Positions 43,688 to 52,816 of a DNA stretch of 64,000 bases are shown one piece after another (within the stretch, counting starts at the first letter, position 1; each line of letters opens with the position of its first letter). The DNA is from Tunturibacter gelidoferens. GTDB lineage: Bacteria; Acidobacteriota; Terriglobia; Terriglobales; Acidobacteriaceae. The notes beneath the pieces are model-generated. The model saw only the letters and a list, made by a program, of their open reading frames with translations. It was not told the DNA's origin and searched no databases. The translations under genes were made by a program, and so were the position numbers. Location: NCBI RefSeq assembly GCF_040358255.1, contig NZ_CP132938.1, positions 4,464,001 to 4,528,000 on the forward strand, read 5' to 3'.

Positions 43688-46600
43688 ATGCGTCTTCGCC
43701 AGCTCTCGCTCGCCCTCCTGCTCTCCTGCGCCCCCCTCCTCGCCCAATCCTTTACTCCAGTCCGCGAACAAAAGAACCTCTCTCCCGCCGCGGTAGCCAA
43801 GCTCCACACCCTCGAGACCCTCAACTCCCTCCCCGCAGGCGACTGGCGCTTCCACGTAGGCGACATCCCCCACGGCGAATCCCCCACCCTCGACGACTCC
43901 TCCTGGACCCTCGTCCAGCCCAAATCCAAAGCCCCGCACGAAGCCGTCTGGTATCGCCGCGAGATCGAAGTCCCCAAGACCCTCAACGGCTATGACATCA
44001 CCGGCGCCCGCATCTCCTTCCAGTTCCGCTCCGACGCCAACGGTGCCGTCCCCGAGATCATCTACTTCAACGGCAAGCGCGTCGCCCTCGGTGAAGACCT
44101 CGAACCCATCGTCCTCTTCGAACCCGCCCACCCCGGCGATAAGATCCTCGTAGCCGTCAAACTCCTCCAGACCGTCGACGACAAGACCTTCTCCGGCGTC
44201 CGCCTCACCATCGAGCCAAACCCCAACGCCACCGGCGCAACCGCCCGCCCATCCCCCGACGACATCCGCATCCAGTGCATCGCCGCCGCCAACATCCTCC
44301 CCGCGCTCCCCACCCCGCGCAAAGACCTCCTCCCCAAAGTAGAAGAGGCCGTAGCCGCCATCGACACCAACGCCCTCGCCTCCGCCGACCAGGCCGCCTT
44401 CGACAAATCCCTTCGCCACGCGCAGGAGATCCTCTCCACCCTCCACCCTGTCCTCGCCGAAGCAAAAATCGACCTCGCCGGAAACTCCCACATCGACGCC
44501 GCCTGGCTCTGGCCCCGCAGTGAAACCATCGACGTGGTCAAGCGCACCTTCACCACCGCGCTCCAGCTCATGAACGAGTACCCCGACTACACCTTCTCCC
44601 AATCCGCCGCGCAGTACACCGAGTGGATGGCCGAAAAATATCCCGCGCTCAACGACCAAATCCGTCAGCGCGTCAAAGAAGGCCGTTGGGAGATCGTCGG
44701 CGGCATGTGGGTCGAGCCCGACCTCAACCTCCCCGACGGCGAATCCCAAGTCCGCCAGCTCCTCCTCGGCCAGCGCTACTTCCAGCAGCAGTACGGCGTC
44801 ACCGCCCGCATCGGCTGGAACCCCGACTCCTTCGGCTACAACTGGCAGCTCCCTCAAATCTACAAGCGCTCCGGCCTCGACTACTTCGTCACCCAGAAGA
44901 TGCACTGGAACGACACCAACCAGCTTCCCTTCCGTCTCTTCTGGTGGGAGTCGCCCGACGGCAGCAAAGTCCTCACCTACTTCCCCACCGACTACGTCCA
45001 CGACAACGTCAACCCCACCCGCATCTCCGCCGACTTCGCCGAGTCCGCCGACCGCAACCCCGGCACCACCGAGCTCCTCGACCTCTACGGCATCGGCGAC
45101 CACGGCGGCGGCCCCACCCGCGCCATGCTCGACCAGGCCGACCACTGGATAGCACTATCGTCCGCTTCCCCCAACCCAGAAGGCAGTCATTCTGAGCGCA
45201 GCGCGCAGCGCCTAGTCAAAGAACCCCGAGGGTCTGCGCCCCGGAACGACACTCCGAACCTTTCTGCCTCGAACGGTTCTCCTGTTCTTTCAGCCGCCGT
45301 CCCAACGATGCGCTACCATACCGCGCAGCAGTACTTCACCAACGTAGAAAAAAACCTCAACCCAACCTCCCCCACCTGGGACTACGACTCTATCGCCAAG
45401 GGCTACACCGCCCCACCAGCCGCGAACGGAACCCTCGGCATTCCCACCTGGAAAGACGAGCTCTACTTCGAGTACCACCGCGGCGTCTACACCACGCAGG
45501 CCGCGCACAAGCGCAACATGCGCACCAGCGAAATAGCCACCCTCGACGCCGAAAAACTAGCCTCCCTCGCCTGGCTAGACGGCCAGCCCTACCCCAACGC
45601 CGAACTTACCGACAACTGGAAAAAAATCACCTTCAACGGCTTCCACGACCTAGCCGCCGGCTCCGGCATCGCCGTCATCTACAAAGACGCCCAACGCGAC
45701 TACACCGAAGTCTTCCACGCCGACAAAGAGATCACCGAAAACTCCCTCAACACCCTCGCCGCACGCATCGACACAAACACTAAAACCGGCGTCCCCATCC
45801 TCGTCTTCAACTCACAAGCGTGGCCCCGCACCGAAACCGTTGAGTTCAACGTCCAACTTCCCGAACCATCTAACGATGTCTATTTGCTCGATGAGAAGGA
45901 CGCTGAGCTCAAATCACAAGTGCTACACCGCGATCCCGCAACCAACACCGTTACCTTGATCACCTTCGTTAAGGTGCCGCCGGTTGGCTACAAGCTGATA
46001 CATACAGCACCCACAAATTACGTATCGAACGTAAAGCCTGGAGCAGTGGTTGAGGTTCACGAGACCGCCAAAGCCATCACTCTTGATAACATCGGCTTGA
46101 AGGTGGAAGTGAACAAGGCGACAGGATGCATTGACTCCATCACGGGATACCGGATGCCCGAGTACCTTGCTCCCAATTCCTGCGGCAATCAGCTGCAGAC
46201 ATTCAAAGACACACCTAAGCAATACGATGCCTGGAACATCGACCCAGGCACGCTTGACGCGCCTATGACACCGATCTCCAAAGTCGACTCCATCAAGCTC
46301 GTCGAAGATGGTCCGCAGCGCAAAACCATCCGCATTCAACGCACATGGCAGTCTTCCCACTTCACCCAAGAAATCTCGCTCGACGCTTACGCCGACACCG
46401 TCCGCATCTCCACTGACGTAGACTGGCACGAGACCCACGTCCTCCTAAAAGCCGCCTTCCCCTTAGCCGCAACCAGCGGCAAAGCCACCTACGAGATCCC
46501 CTACGGCTCCATCGAGCGCCCCACCACCCGCAACAACTCCTGGGAGAAGGCCCAGTTCGAAGTCCCCTCCATGCGCTGGGCCGACCTAGGCGACGACCAC

Positions 46601-47146
46601 CAGGGCCTCTCCATCCTCAACGACTCCAAGTACGGCTACGACGCCGTCGGCAACACCCTCCGCATCACCCTCCTCCGCTCCCCCACCTGGCCAGACGCCG
46701 ACGCCGACCGCGGCCACCAGCACTTCGTCTACGCCCTCTACCCCCACGCCGGCACTTGGAAGCAAGCCCAGACAGTCCGCCGCGGCTACGAACTCAACGA
46801 CCCACTCAAAGCGCAACAAGTCTTCGCCCACACCGGCACCCTCCCCGCCGAACACTCCTTCGCCAGCATCGAAAACCCCAACGTAACCCTCACCGCCATC
46901 AAAAAAGCCGAAGACTCCGACGCCTTAGTCTTCCGCATGTACGAATGGGCCGGCACCGCCACCGAAGTAAAACTCCACATCCCCCACGGAGCTACCTACG
47001 CGATCGAATCCAACATGATGGAAAAACCCGAAGGCGACCACCTCTCCCTCACCAACGACGTAGTCACCATCCCCATCAAACCCTACGAGATCCTCACCCT
47101 CCAGGCCATCTACCCGCCCCCCACCGCGGCAACAATCAATAAATAA
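43688..47146 (+). CDS. GH38 alpha-mannosidase, exported
   Basis: 1152-residue retaining alpha-mannosidase. Signal peptide (LALLLSCAPLLAQS), a lectin-like N-domain, then the catalytic barrel with AGNSHIDAAWLWPRSE (zinc and metal ligands), YPDYTFSQSAAQYTEWM, GGMWVEPDLNLPDGES (catalytic Asp), GWNPDSFGYNWQLPQ, YGIGDHGGGPTRAMLDQAD, followed by helical and large beta domains. It would release mannose from glycans outside the cytoplasm. Two oddities: an in-frame interspersed repeat at about residues 498-523, and a block at about 45850-46280 with clearly different codon use. Confidence 0.93.
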   Translation: MRLRQLSLALLLSCAPLLAQSFTPVREQKNLSPAAVAKLHTLETLNSLPAGDWRFHVGDIPHGESPTLDDSSWTLVQPKSKAPHEAVWYRREIEVPKTLNGYDITGARISFQFRSDANGAVPEIIYFNGKRVALGEDLEPIVLFEPAHPGDKILVAVKLLQTVDDKTFSGVRLTIEPNPNATGATARPSPDDIRIQCIAAANILPALPTPRKDLLPKVEEAVAAIDTNALASADQAAFDKSLRHAQEILSTLHPVLAEAKIDLAGNSHIDAAWLWPRSETIDVVKRTFTTALQLMNEYPDYTFSQSAAQYTEWMAEKYPALNDQIRQRVKEGRWEIVGGMWVEPDLNLPDGESQVRQLLLGQRYFQQQYGVTARIGWNPDSFGYNWQLPQIYKRSGLDYFVTQKMHWNDTNQLPFRLFWWESPDGSKVLTYFPTDYVHDNVNPTRISADFAESADRNPGTTELLDLYGIGDHGGGPTRAMLDQADHWIALSSASPNPEGSHSERSAQRLVKEPRGSAPRNDTPNLSASNGSPVLSAAVPTMRYHTAQQYFTNVEKNLNPTSPTWDYDSIAKGYTAPPAANGTLGIPTWKDELYFEYHRGVYTTQAAHKRNMRTSEIATLDAEKLASLAWLDGQPYPNAELTDNWKKITFNGFHDLAAGSGIAVIYKDAQRDYTEVFHADKEITENSLNTLAARIDTNTKTGVPILVFNSQAWPRTETVEFNVQLPEPSNDVYLLDEKDAELKSQVLHRDPATNTVTLITFVKVPPVGYKLIHTAPTNYVSNVKPGAVVEVHETAKAITLDNIGLKVEVNKATGCIDSITGYRMPEYLAPNSCGNQLQTFKDTPKQYDAWNIDPGTLDAPMTPISKVDSIKLVEDGPQRKTIRIQRTWQSSHFTQEISLDAYADTVRISTDVDWHETHVLLKAAFPLAATSGKATYEIPYGSIERPTTRNNSWEKAQFEVPSMRWADLGDDHQGLSILNDSKYGYDAVGNTLRITLLRSPTWPDADADRGHQHFVYALYPHAGTWKQAQTVRRGYELNDPLKAQQVFAHTGTLPAEHSFASIENPNVTLTAIKKAEDSDALVFRMYEWAGTATEVKLHIPHGATYAIESNMMEKPEGDHLSLTNDVVTIPIKPYEILTLQAIYPPPTAATINK
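45181..45255 (+). repeat. GTCATTCTGAGC repeat in frame inside the mannosidase gene
   Basis: GGCAGTCATTCTGAGCGCAG, then GCGCAGCGCCTAGTC, AAAGAACCCCGAGGGTCTGC and CCCGGAACGAC. It parallels the intergenic copy at 4017-4070 and is read as SHSERSAQRLVKEPRGSAPR in the protein, between HWIALSS and MRYHTAQQYF. Confidence 0.8.
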
Positions 47147-47166
47147 CCTCTCACCCAGCCACCGAT

Positions 47167-47205
47167 AAGCGCCGCCAGAGCTCACGCCTCCGGTGGCGCT
47201 TTCTG
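47167..47205 (+). terminator. Probable terminator of the mannosidase gene
   Basis: AAGCGCCGCCAGAG (47167-47180) pairs, with one wobble and one mismatch, with CTCCGGTGGCGCTT (47188-47201), followed by TCTGCTG. The T run is weak. Confidence 0.5.
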
Positions 47206-47280
47206 CTGACCTGGGGAAACATCACGTGAGGTAATCCTCGGATCCATTTATACTTTCCTCAAACTCGATCAAATCACTTA

Positions 47281-49284
47281 GTGCTTAAGGCTTTTCTCAT
47301 GATTCGCCGGGCTCTGCTCCACTTTTTTCTCCCTTTCTCTTTAATAACTCCTTCTCTCGCTCAGCGTACGACCAAAAATCGGGACCTGCCCATTACGTCG
47401 CAGGCCCCCATCCAGGTTGAGCTCCTTGCCGCTCTCGATGTTGGCAAGCTTTCGCCCGGCGCGTCGGTGTTCGCGAAAGCGCGCGTGGACTGGAATCAAC
47501 CCAACTGCCACCTTCGCGCCGGATCAATGGTCGTCGGCCACGTCGTCGATCTCGAAAAGCGATCAAAGCTTAACAAAGGGTCCAGCCTCACCGTCGCCTT
47601 CGACCACGCCGACTGTGATGGCCACATCTCTCCCCTTCCGCTCACTCTCTTCGCCCTCATCGCCGTCCCACACGTCGACGAGGGCATCCCATTGGCAGAC
47701 ACCGGCGCGAGGTTCGGCGCGGCCAGTAGTAATCCGCACTTCGGCATGGGAAGATCGACTGCACCCGCACCACCTCCCGTCAACTCGAAGGACGACATGA
47801 GCGTCAGGGGAAACTCCGTAGAGGACAAGACCCCGAAAGTCATCCAGGCAGGGCAGGTCATCGGCCTTAAGAAAGTCACCCTCAGCGTCGGCACTGGTCC
47901 CGATGGCGCCTCCGTCCTCTCCTCCCTCAAAGACAACATCCGGCTCGAAGGCGCAACTCAGCTCATTCTCATGCCGCAGTCTTCGATCGTTGTTCGTCCA
48001 GGCCCAGCCCTCGAGGCCAAATCAGATTCGCCCGCCCTGGGCTCCGAATCACCATCCCCCGCTCTGGCACCAGCACCGGCTCCTCCTCCCCCGCCTCCTC
48101 CTCCACCAGAGATCGACGAAACAAGTATCTGCACCACCTCCTGTTCCACAGTCCCCACGGAAACCAGCACCGTATCGGCAAACGCCTCCCTCTCCATCTC
48201 CGCCGCTCTCTTCGGCTTCTCGCCTCACGACAGCCGAGAGTTCAGCGCCTTCGACTACGAATCCACGGTGACCTACCTCGACTCCCAGAACCTTCTCTTC
48301 ACCTACGACCCGCACAAACTACGCCAGCGCTTTCCTGCCGGCATCCGCACCGAATCCATGCGCACCATACGCGCCGTCCTCCTCGATCCCGCAACGCTCA
48401 AGGTAAAAAAAATCGTCGACTGGCAGGTTCAGGGAGAAGGTCAGTTCATCTGGCACGGCGCATCCGGTCAGATCCTGGTTCATCTCGGCCACCATCTCCG
48501 TCTTCTCGACTCCGACCTCAACGTTGTTCGCGAGACCTCCATTCCCGGCCAACTCGTCTTCGTCTCAACTTCACCCTCCGGAGAGTTCGTCGCCGTCGGA
48601 ACGCTACATGAGCGACACACCGCAACCATGCATGCCGAGCTCGCCCACGACACCCACATCGAACCAGAAGAAGACATCGATATCCGCCTCTTCGATCAAA
48701 ACTTCGAACTTCTACTCACCTCCCGCCAAACCTCCGCTCTCCCTCCGCCAGTCCTCTCCGACACCGGCGAGGTTCGGGTCAACTCAACCGGTCGAAATCG
48801 TTGGCGCATTCGCGAGTTCCGCTGGGACCGCACCGAACACACCATCGCGAATCTCACCTCTGCCTGTCGCCCGGACCTCGCTACGCCTCTCACCGGCTCT
48901 GTCTTCCTCGTAGGCTGCAGCGACTCTCCCCTCCAGAACTGGTATCGCCTCATTCGTCTTGACGGCCATCCCATCCTCACCGGCAAAGGTTCTTCGGACG
49001 AGATCGAACAATCCTCAAGCAGTACGAACCAGAACGACGTCGCAGTTAGAGTTGTCCGCGCTCACTCCTCCAGAGCACGCGGCCAGACATTCAAAAAACA
49101 GGACCTCAAGGAGCAGGAGATCAGCGTCTACAGGGTCAGTGACGGCAAACGTCTCTTCTTCTCCCTCAACCCCGACGTCTCCCTCGCCGAACAGTCGTTC
49201 GCTCTATCGCCCGATGGCGCTCAACTCGCCATTCTCTCCGGCATCAATATCTCGCTCTACACCGTCGCGAAAGCAACTCAGTAA
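47281..49284 (+). CDS. Secreted hypothetical with Pro-rich hinge and beta-propeller-like C-terminus
   Basis: 667 residues. Signal peptide (LLHFFLPFSLITPSLAQ). The N-terminal 230 residues read like a beta-barrel module (FAKARVDWNQPNCHLRAGSM, VVGHVVDLE). A Pro-rich hinge (APAPAPPPPPPPPPEIDE) and paired cysteines (SICTTSCST) follow. The last 330 residues show repeated blade-like text (RAVLLDPATLKVKKIVDWQV, FVSTSPSGEFVAVGTL, FALSPDGAQLAILSG), resembling a WD40/TolB propeller. Function unknown. GTG 47281; ATG 47299 is an alternative. Same-strand neighbour of the next gene. Confidence 0.75.
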   Translation: MLKAFLMIRRALLHFFLPFSLITPSLAQRTTKNRDLPITSQAPIQVELLAALDVGKLSPGASVFAKARVDWNQPNCHLRAGSMVVGHVVDLEKRSKLNKGSSLTVAFDHADCDGHISPLPLTLFALIAVPHVDEGIPLADTGARFGAASSNPHFGMGRSTAPAPPPVNSKDDMSVRGNSVEDKTPKVIQAGQVIGLKKVTLSVGTGPDGASVLSSLKDNIRLEGATQLILMPQSSIVVRPGPALEAKSDSPALGSESPSPALAPAPAPPPPPPPPPEIDETSICTTSCSTVPTETSTVSANASLSISAALFGFSPHDSREFSAFDYESTVTYLDSQNLLFTYDPHKLRQRFPAGIRTESMRTIRAVLLDPATLKVKKIVDWQVQGEGQFIWHGASGQILVHLGHHLRLLDSDLNVVRETSIPGQLVFVSTSPSGEFVAVGTLHERHTATMHAELAHDTHIEPEEDIDIRLFDQNFELLLTSRQTSALPPPVLSDTGEVRVNSTGRNRWRIREFRWDRTEHTIANLTSACRPDLATPLTGSVFLVGCSDSPLQNWYRLIRLDGHPILTGKGSSDEIEQSSSSTNQNDVAVRVVRAHSSRARGQTFKKQDLKEQEISVYRVSDGKRLFFSLNPDVSLAEQSFALSPDGAQLAILSGINISLYTVAKATQ

Positions 49285-49384
49285 AATGCAAAACCAGTCA
49301 CAGATAAGGCCACCCTCCAGAGCCCGCATCCTCGGGGATTGGCGTCGCCCCAAACTTGCTCGCACGATCTCCAGGAGGACGCTC

Positions 49385-49837
49385 ATGATCGCGAACCGTT
49401 CTGTCCCGGTCGACACCGTACTTCCCCACATCTTTTATCGCGACCTGGCCGCAGCCATCGATTGGTTGACTAAGACCTTCGGATTCGCGGAACACTACCG
49501 CTATGGCGACCCCCTCAGCGGCGCTCAAATGCATCTCGGCGATGCGTGGATCATGGTCCAGTCCACACGCGCAGACAGAGCCGCACCCGCGCAGCTAGGC
49601 GCCTACACCCAGAGCCTCACGATTTTTGTGGAAGACGTCGAATCCCACTTCCAACGCACGAAGAGCTCAGGAGCCACCATCATCGAGGAGCTTAATGAGA
49701 CCGTCTATGGCGAGCTCCAGTACGGCGCGCTCGATCTGGACGGTCACCTCTGGTTGTTTTCACGACATGCCCGCGATCTAAGTCCCGAACAGTGGGGCGC
49801 AACGCTGGCTCCGGCCAACTCTCGTCACCGAAACTGA
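49385..49837 (+). CDS. VOC family (glyoxalase/bleomycin-resistance fold) protein
   Basis: 150-residue cytosolic protein of paired beta-alpha-beta-beta-beta modules: LPHIFYRDLAAAIDWLTKTF, GFAEHYRYGDP, AQMHLGDAWIMVQ and LQYGALDLDGHLWLFSRH, with a PhnB/YdeN-like ending. Substrate unknown. AGGAGG six bases before ATG 49385 fixes the start. An element with hairpin lies after it. Confidence 0.85.
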   Translation: MIANRSVPVDTVLPHIFYRDLAAAIDWLTKTFGFAEHYRYGDPLSGAQMHLGDAWIMVQSTRADRAAPAQLGAYTQSLTIFVEDVESHFQRTKSSGATIIEELNETVYGELQYGALDLDGHLWLFSRHARDLSPEQWGATLAPANSRHRN

Positions 49838-49849
49838 GGCCGCCAAAAT

Positions 49850-50114
49850 CCTGTCAAGCCCCCTACACAACAAAACCCGCGCCAATCCAGCGAAATCGCG
49901 TGGCGTATCAGTTTCACTCAAACTGGTATACTCAATAAAGAGTAAGGAAAAAGCCCCGACAATTCGGGGCTTTCCGTGCGTTTAGCACATAAGCCCTTTG
50001 AAATGAGGAATCTGCAAGTAAATCCTTTAGCAGTAGTATTTTACAGAGATATACCTGTCGCAAGTCTACGAAAATAAGCGCCTTACGAGCAGCTAATAGG
50101 AGGGGCCCCCCACT
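49850..50114 (+). repeat. Promoter-hairpin element, copy A
   Basis: It begins CCTGTCAAGCCCC and has ACCCGCGCCAATCCAGC, CGCGTGGCGTAT and GTTTCAC, then an extended -10 (TGGTATACT, TATACT at 49927-49932), a 10-bp hairpin AAAGCCCCGA/TCGGGGCTTT (49950-49959, 49964-49973), internal near-repeats such as AAGCCCTTTGAAATGAGGAA and a GGGGCCCCCC end. Copy B at 56103-56372 has the same parts in the same order. Both lie between same-strand genes. Confidence 0.7.
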
Positions 50115-50132
50115 CACGCCCGCACATAACAA

Positions 50133-51257
50133 ATGCCCAACGAGCCCAACAACACGATAGCGGTCGCCATGTCCGGAGGAGTCGACTCCTCCGCTGTAGC
50201 CGCCCTCCTGCGCGCTCAGGGCCACGACCTCGTCGGCCTCACCCTCCAGCTCTGGAACCAGCGCCGTCTCGCCGGACACGAGGGCATGCCCGAATCCGTC
50301 CAGGGACGCTGCTGCTCCATCGACGACGTCTACGACGCCCGCCACGTAGCCGAGCAACTCGACATCCCCTACTACGTCGTCAACCAGCAGGAGCGTTTCG
50401 AAGCCGACGTCGTCAAGCCATTCGTCAGCGAATACCTAGCCGGCCGCACGCCCATCCCCTGCACCCTCTGCAACAACCACCTCAAGTTCGACCAGCTCCT
50501 CACCACCGCCCGGCAGATCGGCGCCGACCGCATCGCCACCGGGCATTATGCGCGAAATCATTTTGACCAAGTCAGACAGCGCTGGATCCTCTCCCGCCCC
50601 GAAGACAAGTCCAAGGACCAGACCTACTTCCTCTTCGGCCTCACCCAGGAGCAGCTAAGCCGCACCATGTTCCCACTAGGCGAGATGCAGAAGCCCGCCG
50701 TCCGCCAGATGGCCGCAGAAGCCGGCCTCGCCGTAGCCCAGAAGTCCGACTCCCAGGAGATCTGCTTCATTCCCGGCGGCGACTACAACACCTTCCTCAA
50801 GGCCTACCTCGACGAGCAGGGCGAAGACCTCCCCAATACAGCCGGCGAGCTAGTCACAACCACCGGCGAAGTCATCGGCCATCACGAAGGCATCCAGAGC
50901 TTCACCGTCGGCCAGCGCAAAGGCCTCGGCATCACATCGCCGAACCCCCTCTACGTCCTGGCCATCCACCCCGACTCCCACCAGGTGACGGTAGGCTCAG
51001 ACGAAGATCTCCTCTCCCGCGACCTCTTCGCCAACCGCCTCAACTGGATCTCCATCCCCGGCCTCGCCGAAGGCGAGGGAGTCCGCGTCAGCATCAAGAT
51101 CCGCCACCGCCACACACCGGCCATGGCCACCCTCACCCGCATCGACGACCAGACAGTCCACGCCTTCTTCGACGAGCCCCAACGTGCAATCACCCCCGGC
51201 CAGTCCGCCGTCTTCTATCAGGAAGACGAGGTAGTCGGGGGTGGTTGGATCACCTGA
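50133..51257 (+). CDS. mnmA: tRNA-specific 2-thiouridylase
   Basis: Adds sulfur to uridine 34 of Glu, Gln and Lys tRNAs, using sulfur relayed from a cysteine desulfurase. 374 residues. P-loop AVAMSGGVDSSAVAALL, GRCCSIDDVYDARHVAEQL, the first catalytic cysteine in IPCTLCNNHLKFD, KDQTYFLFGLTQEQL, the second in SDSQEICFIPGGDY, and the C-terminal beta-barrel YVLAIHP. It is convergent with the next gene, 13 bases apart. Confidence 0.96.
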   Translation: MPNEPNNTIAVAMSGGVDSSAVAALLRAQGHDLVGLTLQLWNQRRLAGHEGMPESVQGRCCSIDDVYDARHVAEQLDIPYYVVNQQERFEADVVKPFVSEYLAGRTPIPCTLCNNHLKFDQLLTTARQIGADRIATGHYARNHFDQVRQRWILSRPEDKSKDQTYFLFGLTQEQLSRTMFPLGEMQKPAVRQMAAEAGLAVAQKSDSQEICFIPGGDYNTFLKAYLDEQGEDLPNTAGELVTTTGEVIGHHEGIQSFTVGQRKGLGITSPNPLYVLAIHPDSHQVTVGSDEDLLSRDLFANRLNWISIPGLAEGEGVRVSIKIRHRHTPAMATLTRIDDQTVHAFFDEPQRAITPGQSAVFYQEDEVVGGGWIT

Positions 51258-51270
51258 CAGAAATCAGAAC

Positions 51271-51852
51271 CTACCAGCCGTCATCGGAGTCAGGACGACG
51301 CCCGCTCGCCCGCCCGCTTCCAAATCCCTTCGCCCGGCCAGCCAGAACGTCCAACCCCGCCTTCAGCCCATTCACCAGCCCCGAAACCTCGCGAAGCGGA
51401 ACTTTGATCCCCCGCTGAACCGTCTCCGAGATGTCGGAAGTAGTATTCAGAACCGAGGTCACCATCCCATCCACCCTCGCCATCTGCGCCCGTGTCTTCG
51501 AGTTCAAATCGCTCGCGGTCGCGTCAAACTCCTGAGCTTTCGCGCGAACAACATGGCTCGTCTCAACCAGGTTCTCCGTGATGATCTTCACCTTCGGAGC
51601 AGTGTCCTGAATGAAACCATGAGAGCTCTCCATGAGCGGCATCACCTTCGCGCGAATCTCTTCGAAAATCTCAAGCCCACGTTTCCTCGTCTTCGCCGCG
51701 CCGACTGCCATCGCAATCAGAGCGATCGCTTGTACGATCAGCGCAACCGCGACCATCCCGACGAAGACCATCAGCAACCTCGAATTCCCCGACGAAAGCG
51801 AGTCCGGGTCCTGCAGCCACATTCCTGACATCACGATCCGCATCGCTTCCAT
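51271..51852 (-). CDS. DUF948-like membrane protein
   Basis: 193 residues with one N-terminal helix (LLMVFVGMVAVALIVQAIAL) and a long coiled-coil-like part (IFEEIRAKVMPLMESSHGFI, VETSHVVRAKAQEFDATASD) ending in a Gly/Arg/Ser tail. Such proteins are found in cell-envelope stress contexts next to YtxH, as here. The frame extends to TTG 51864, but ATG 51852 has a better ribosome binding site. Confidence 0.75.
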   Translation of the reverse strand: MEAMRIVMSGMWLQDPDSLSSGNSRLLMVFVGMVAVALIVQAIALIAMAVGAAKTRKRGLEIFEEIRAKVMPLMESSHGFIQDTAPKVKIITENLVETSHVVRAKAQEFDATASDLNSKTRAQMARVDGMVTSVLNTTSDISETVQRGIKVPLREVSGLVNGLKAGLDVLAGRAKGFGSGRASGRRPDSDDGW

Positions 51853-51892
51853 AACGTCTCTCAATCCCTCAAGTTACGAGATAACAATCATA

Positions 51893-51925
51893 GGGCCCGG
51901 CCGCCAGCAAGGGTCGACCGGGCCC
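51893..51925 (-). terminator. Hairpin between the YtxH and DUF948-like genes
   Basis: GGGCCCGG (51893-51900) and CCGGGCCC (51918-51925) pair around 17 bases. It follows the YtxH stop on the minus strand. There is no T run, so it may be an mRNA-stabilising or attenuating structure instead. Confidence 0.4.
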
Positions 51926-51956
51926 AGACTATCAGAAACGACTAAAAGATAAACGT

Positions 51957-52358
51957 TTACGAGTGAGATTCGCCCGTCGTGCTCGCATACGCTTCTTTAC
52001 CCGCGTCAATCGCAGCACTCACCTTATCGGTATGCTCCTGCACCAGGCCTTTACCCTTCTCAACATACTGAGCCCACTGAGTCCGACCGCGGTCATAGTA
52101 CTCCTTACCCCGATCAACGTACTCGCTCACCTGCTGCTTGCCTTGTGCGGCCAGAACAGTCGCGCGATCCTGCGCCTGCTGCGCAAGAACAGCCGCTTTG
52201 TCCTTAGCATCGAGCGCGCTCGCTACCAGATCTTCCCGCGTCTCTTTCCCGGCCTTCGGGGCATACAGTACCCCTACAAGTGCACCAATCCCCAGTCCCG
52301 CCAGGAACCAACCCAATCCACTTACTCCACTCTCGTTGTCGTTATCTGACATGCTCAT
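51957..52358 (-). CDS. YtxH domain protein
   Basis: 133 residues: a glycine-rich membrane segment GLGWFLAGLGIGALVGVLYA followed by the family motif APKAGKETRE and a helical tail of 11-residue-like repeats (KDKAAVLAQQAQDRATVLAA, YVDRGKEYYDRGRTQWAQYV) that resembles LEA-type stress proteins. Likely a stress/desiccation envelope protein, by inference. GGAGGAGAATGA-type ribosome binding site precedes the start. The DUF948-like gene lies downstream on the same strand. Confidence 0.85.
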   Translation of the reverse strand: MSMSDNDNESGVSGLGWFLAGLGIGALVGVLYAPKAGKETREDLVASALDAKDKAAVLAQQAQDRATVLAAQGKQQVSEYVDRGKEYYDRGRTQWAQYVEKGKGLVQEHTDKVSAAIDAGKEAYASTTGESHS

Positions 52359-52816
52359 TCTCCTCCTTCAGGCTTCAAGTGCGGAATCTGCCTCTCCGCC
52401 TTTTATATCTCAACTTGCAAACTCAACTTGCAGATTTCTAATCCATCAGATCTGAAATCGAATCAGAAATACCCTACCTCGCCCAATCAACCGGTAAAGC
52501 CGCACTGCCTTCGTTTAGGGAGATGCCCTGCGTTCCAATTAGGTTGCGCGCCCTCATCGTCACCACGCATCATTTGTCCCAGAACCTCGCATGCCCTGCT
52601 GGGCATCCCTGCTTGATCTGAGCCAAAATGCTACCCATGATTTTTTCGATATCTTTCGGAAACAGGTTCGTCTAATCCCCAGGAAGACCACCGCTCCGCA
52701 AAGATAGGGAAACCCATCATTCCCTCGAAACTTCGAACTGAGACGCTGCATCGGATAGCTGTTCAGTGATTTAGAGTGTTCGCAGTGCAAGTCACTCGAC
52801 GCACGAAAGGGGTTTC
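52359..52816. other. Gap between the divergent YtxH and BON genes
   Basis: 458 bases with lower GC than the genes around it. No repeat copy, RNA gene or convincing frame was recognised. It probably holds the two promoters and regulatory sites; CACGAAAGGGGTTTC supplies the ribosome binding site for the BON gene. Confidence 0.35.

Noticed and set aside
43364..45145. A 593-codon minus-strand open frame opposite the mannosidase gene
   Set aside because: Gly/Val/Glu-rich text typical of the antisense of C-ending codons; the plus strand has intact GH38 motifs.
52560..52790. A 76-codon minus-strand frame in the gap before the BON gene
   Set aside because: No ribosome binding site, no recognisable domain and composition like its other frames.
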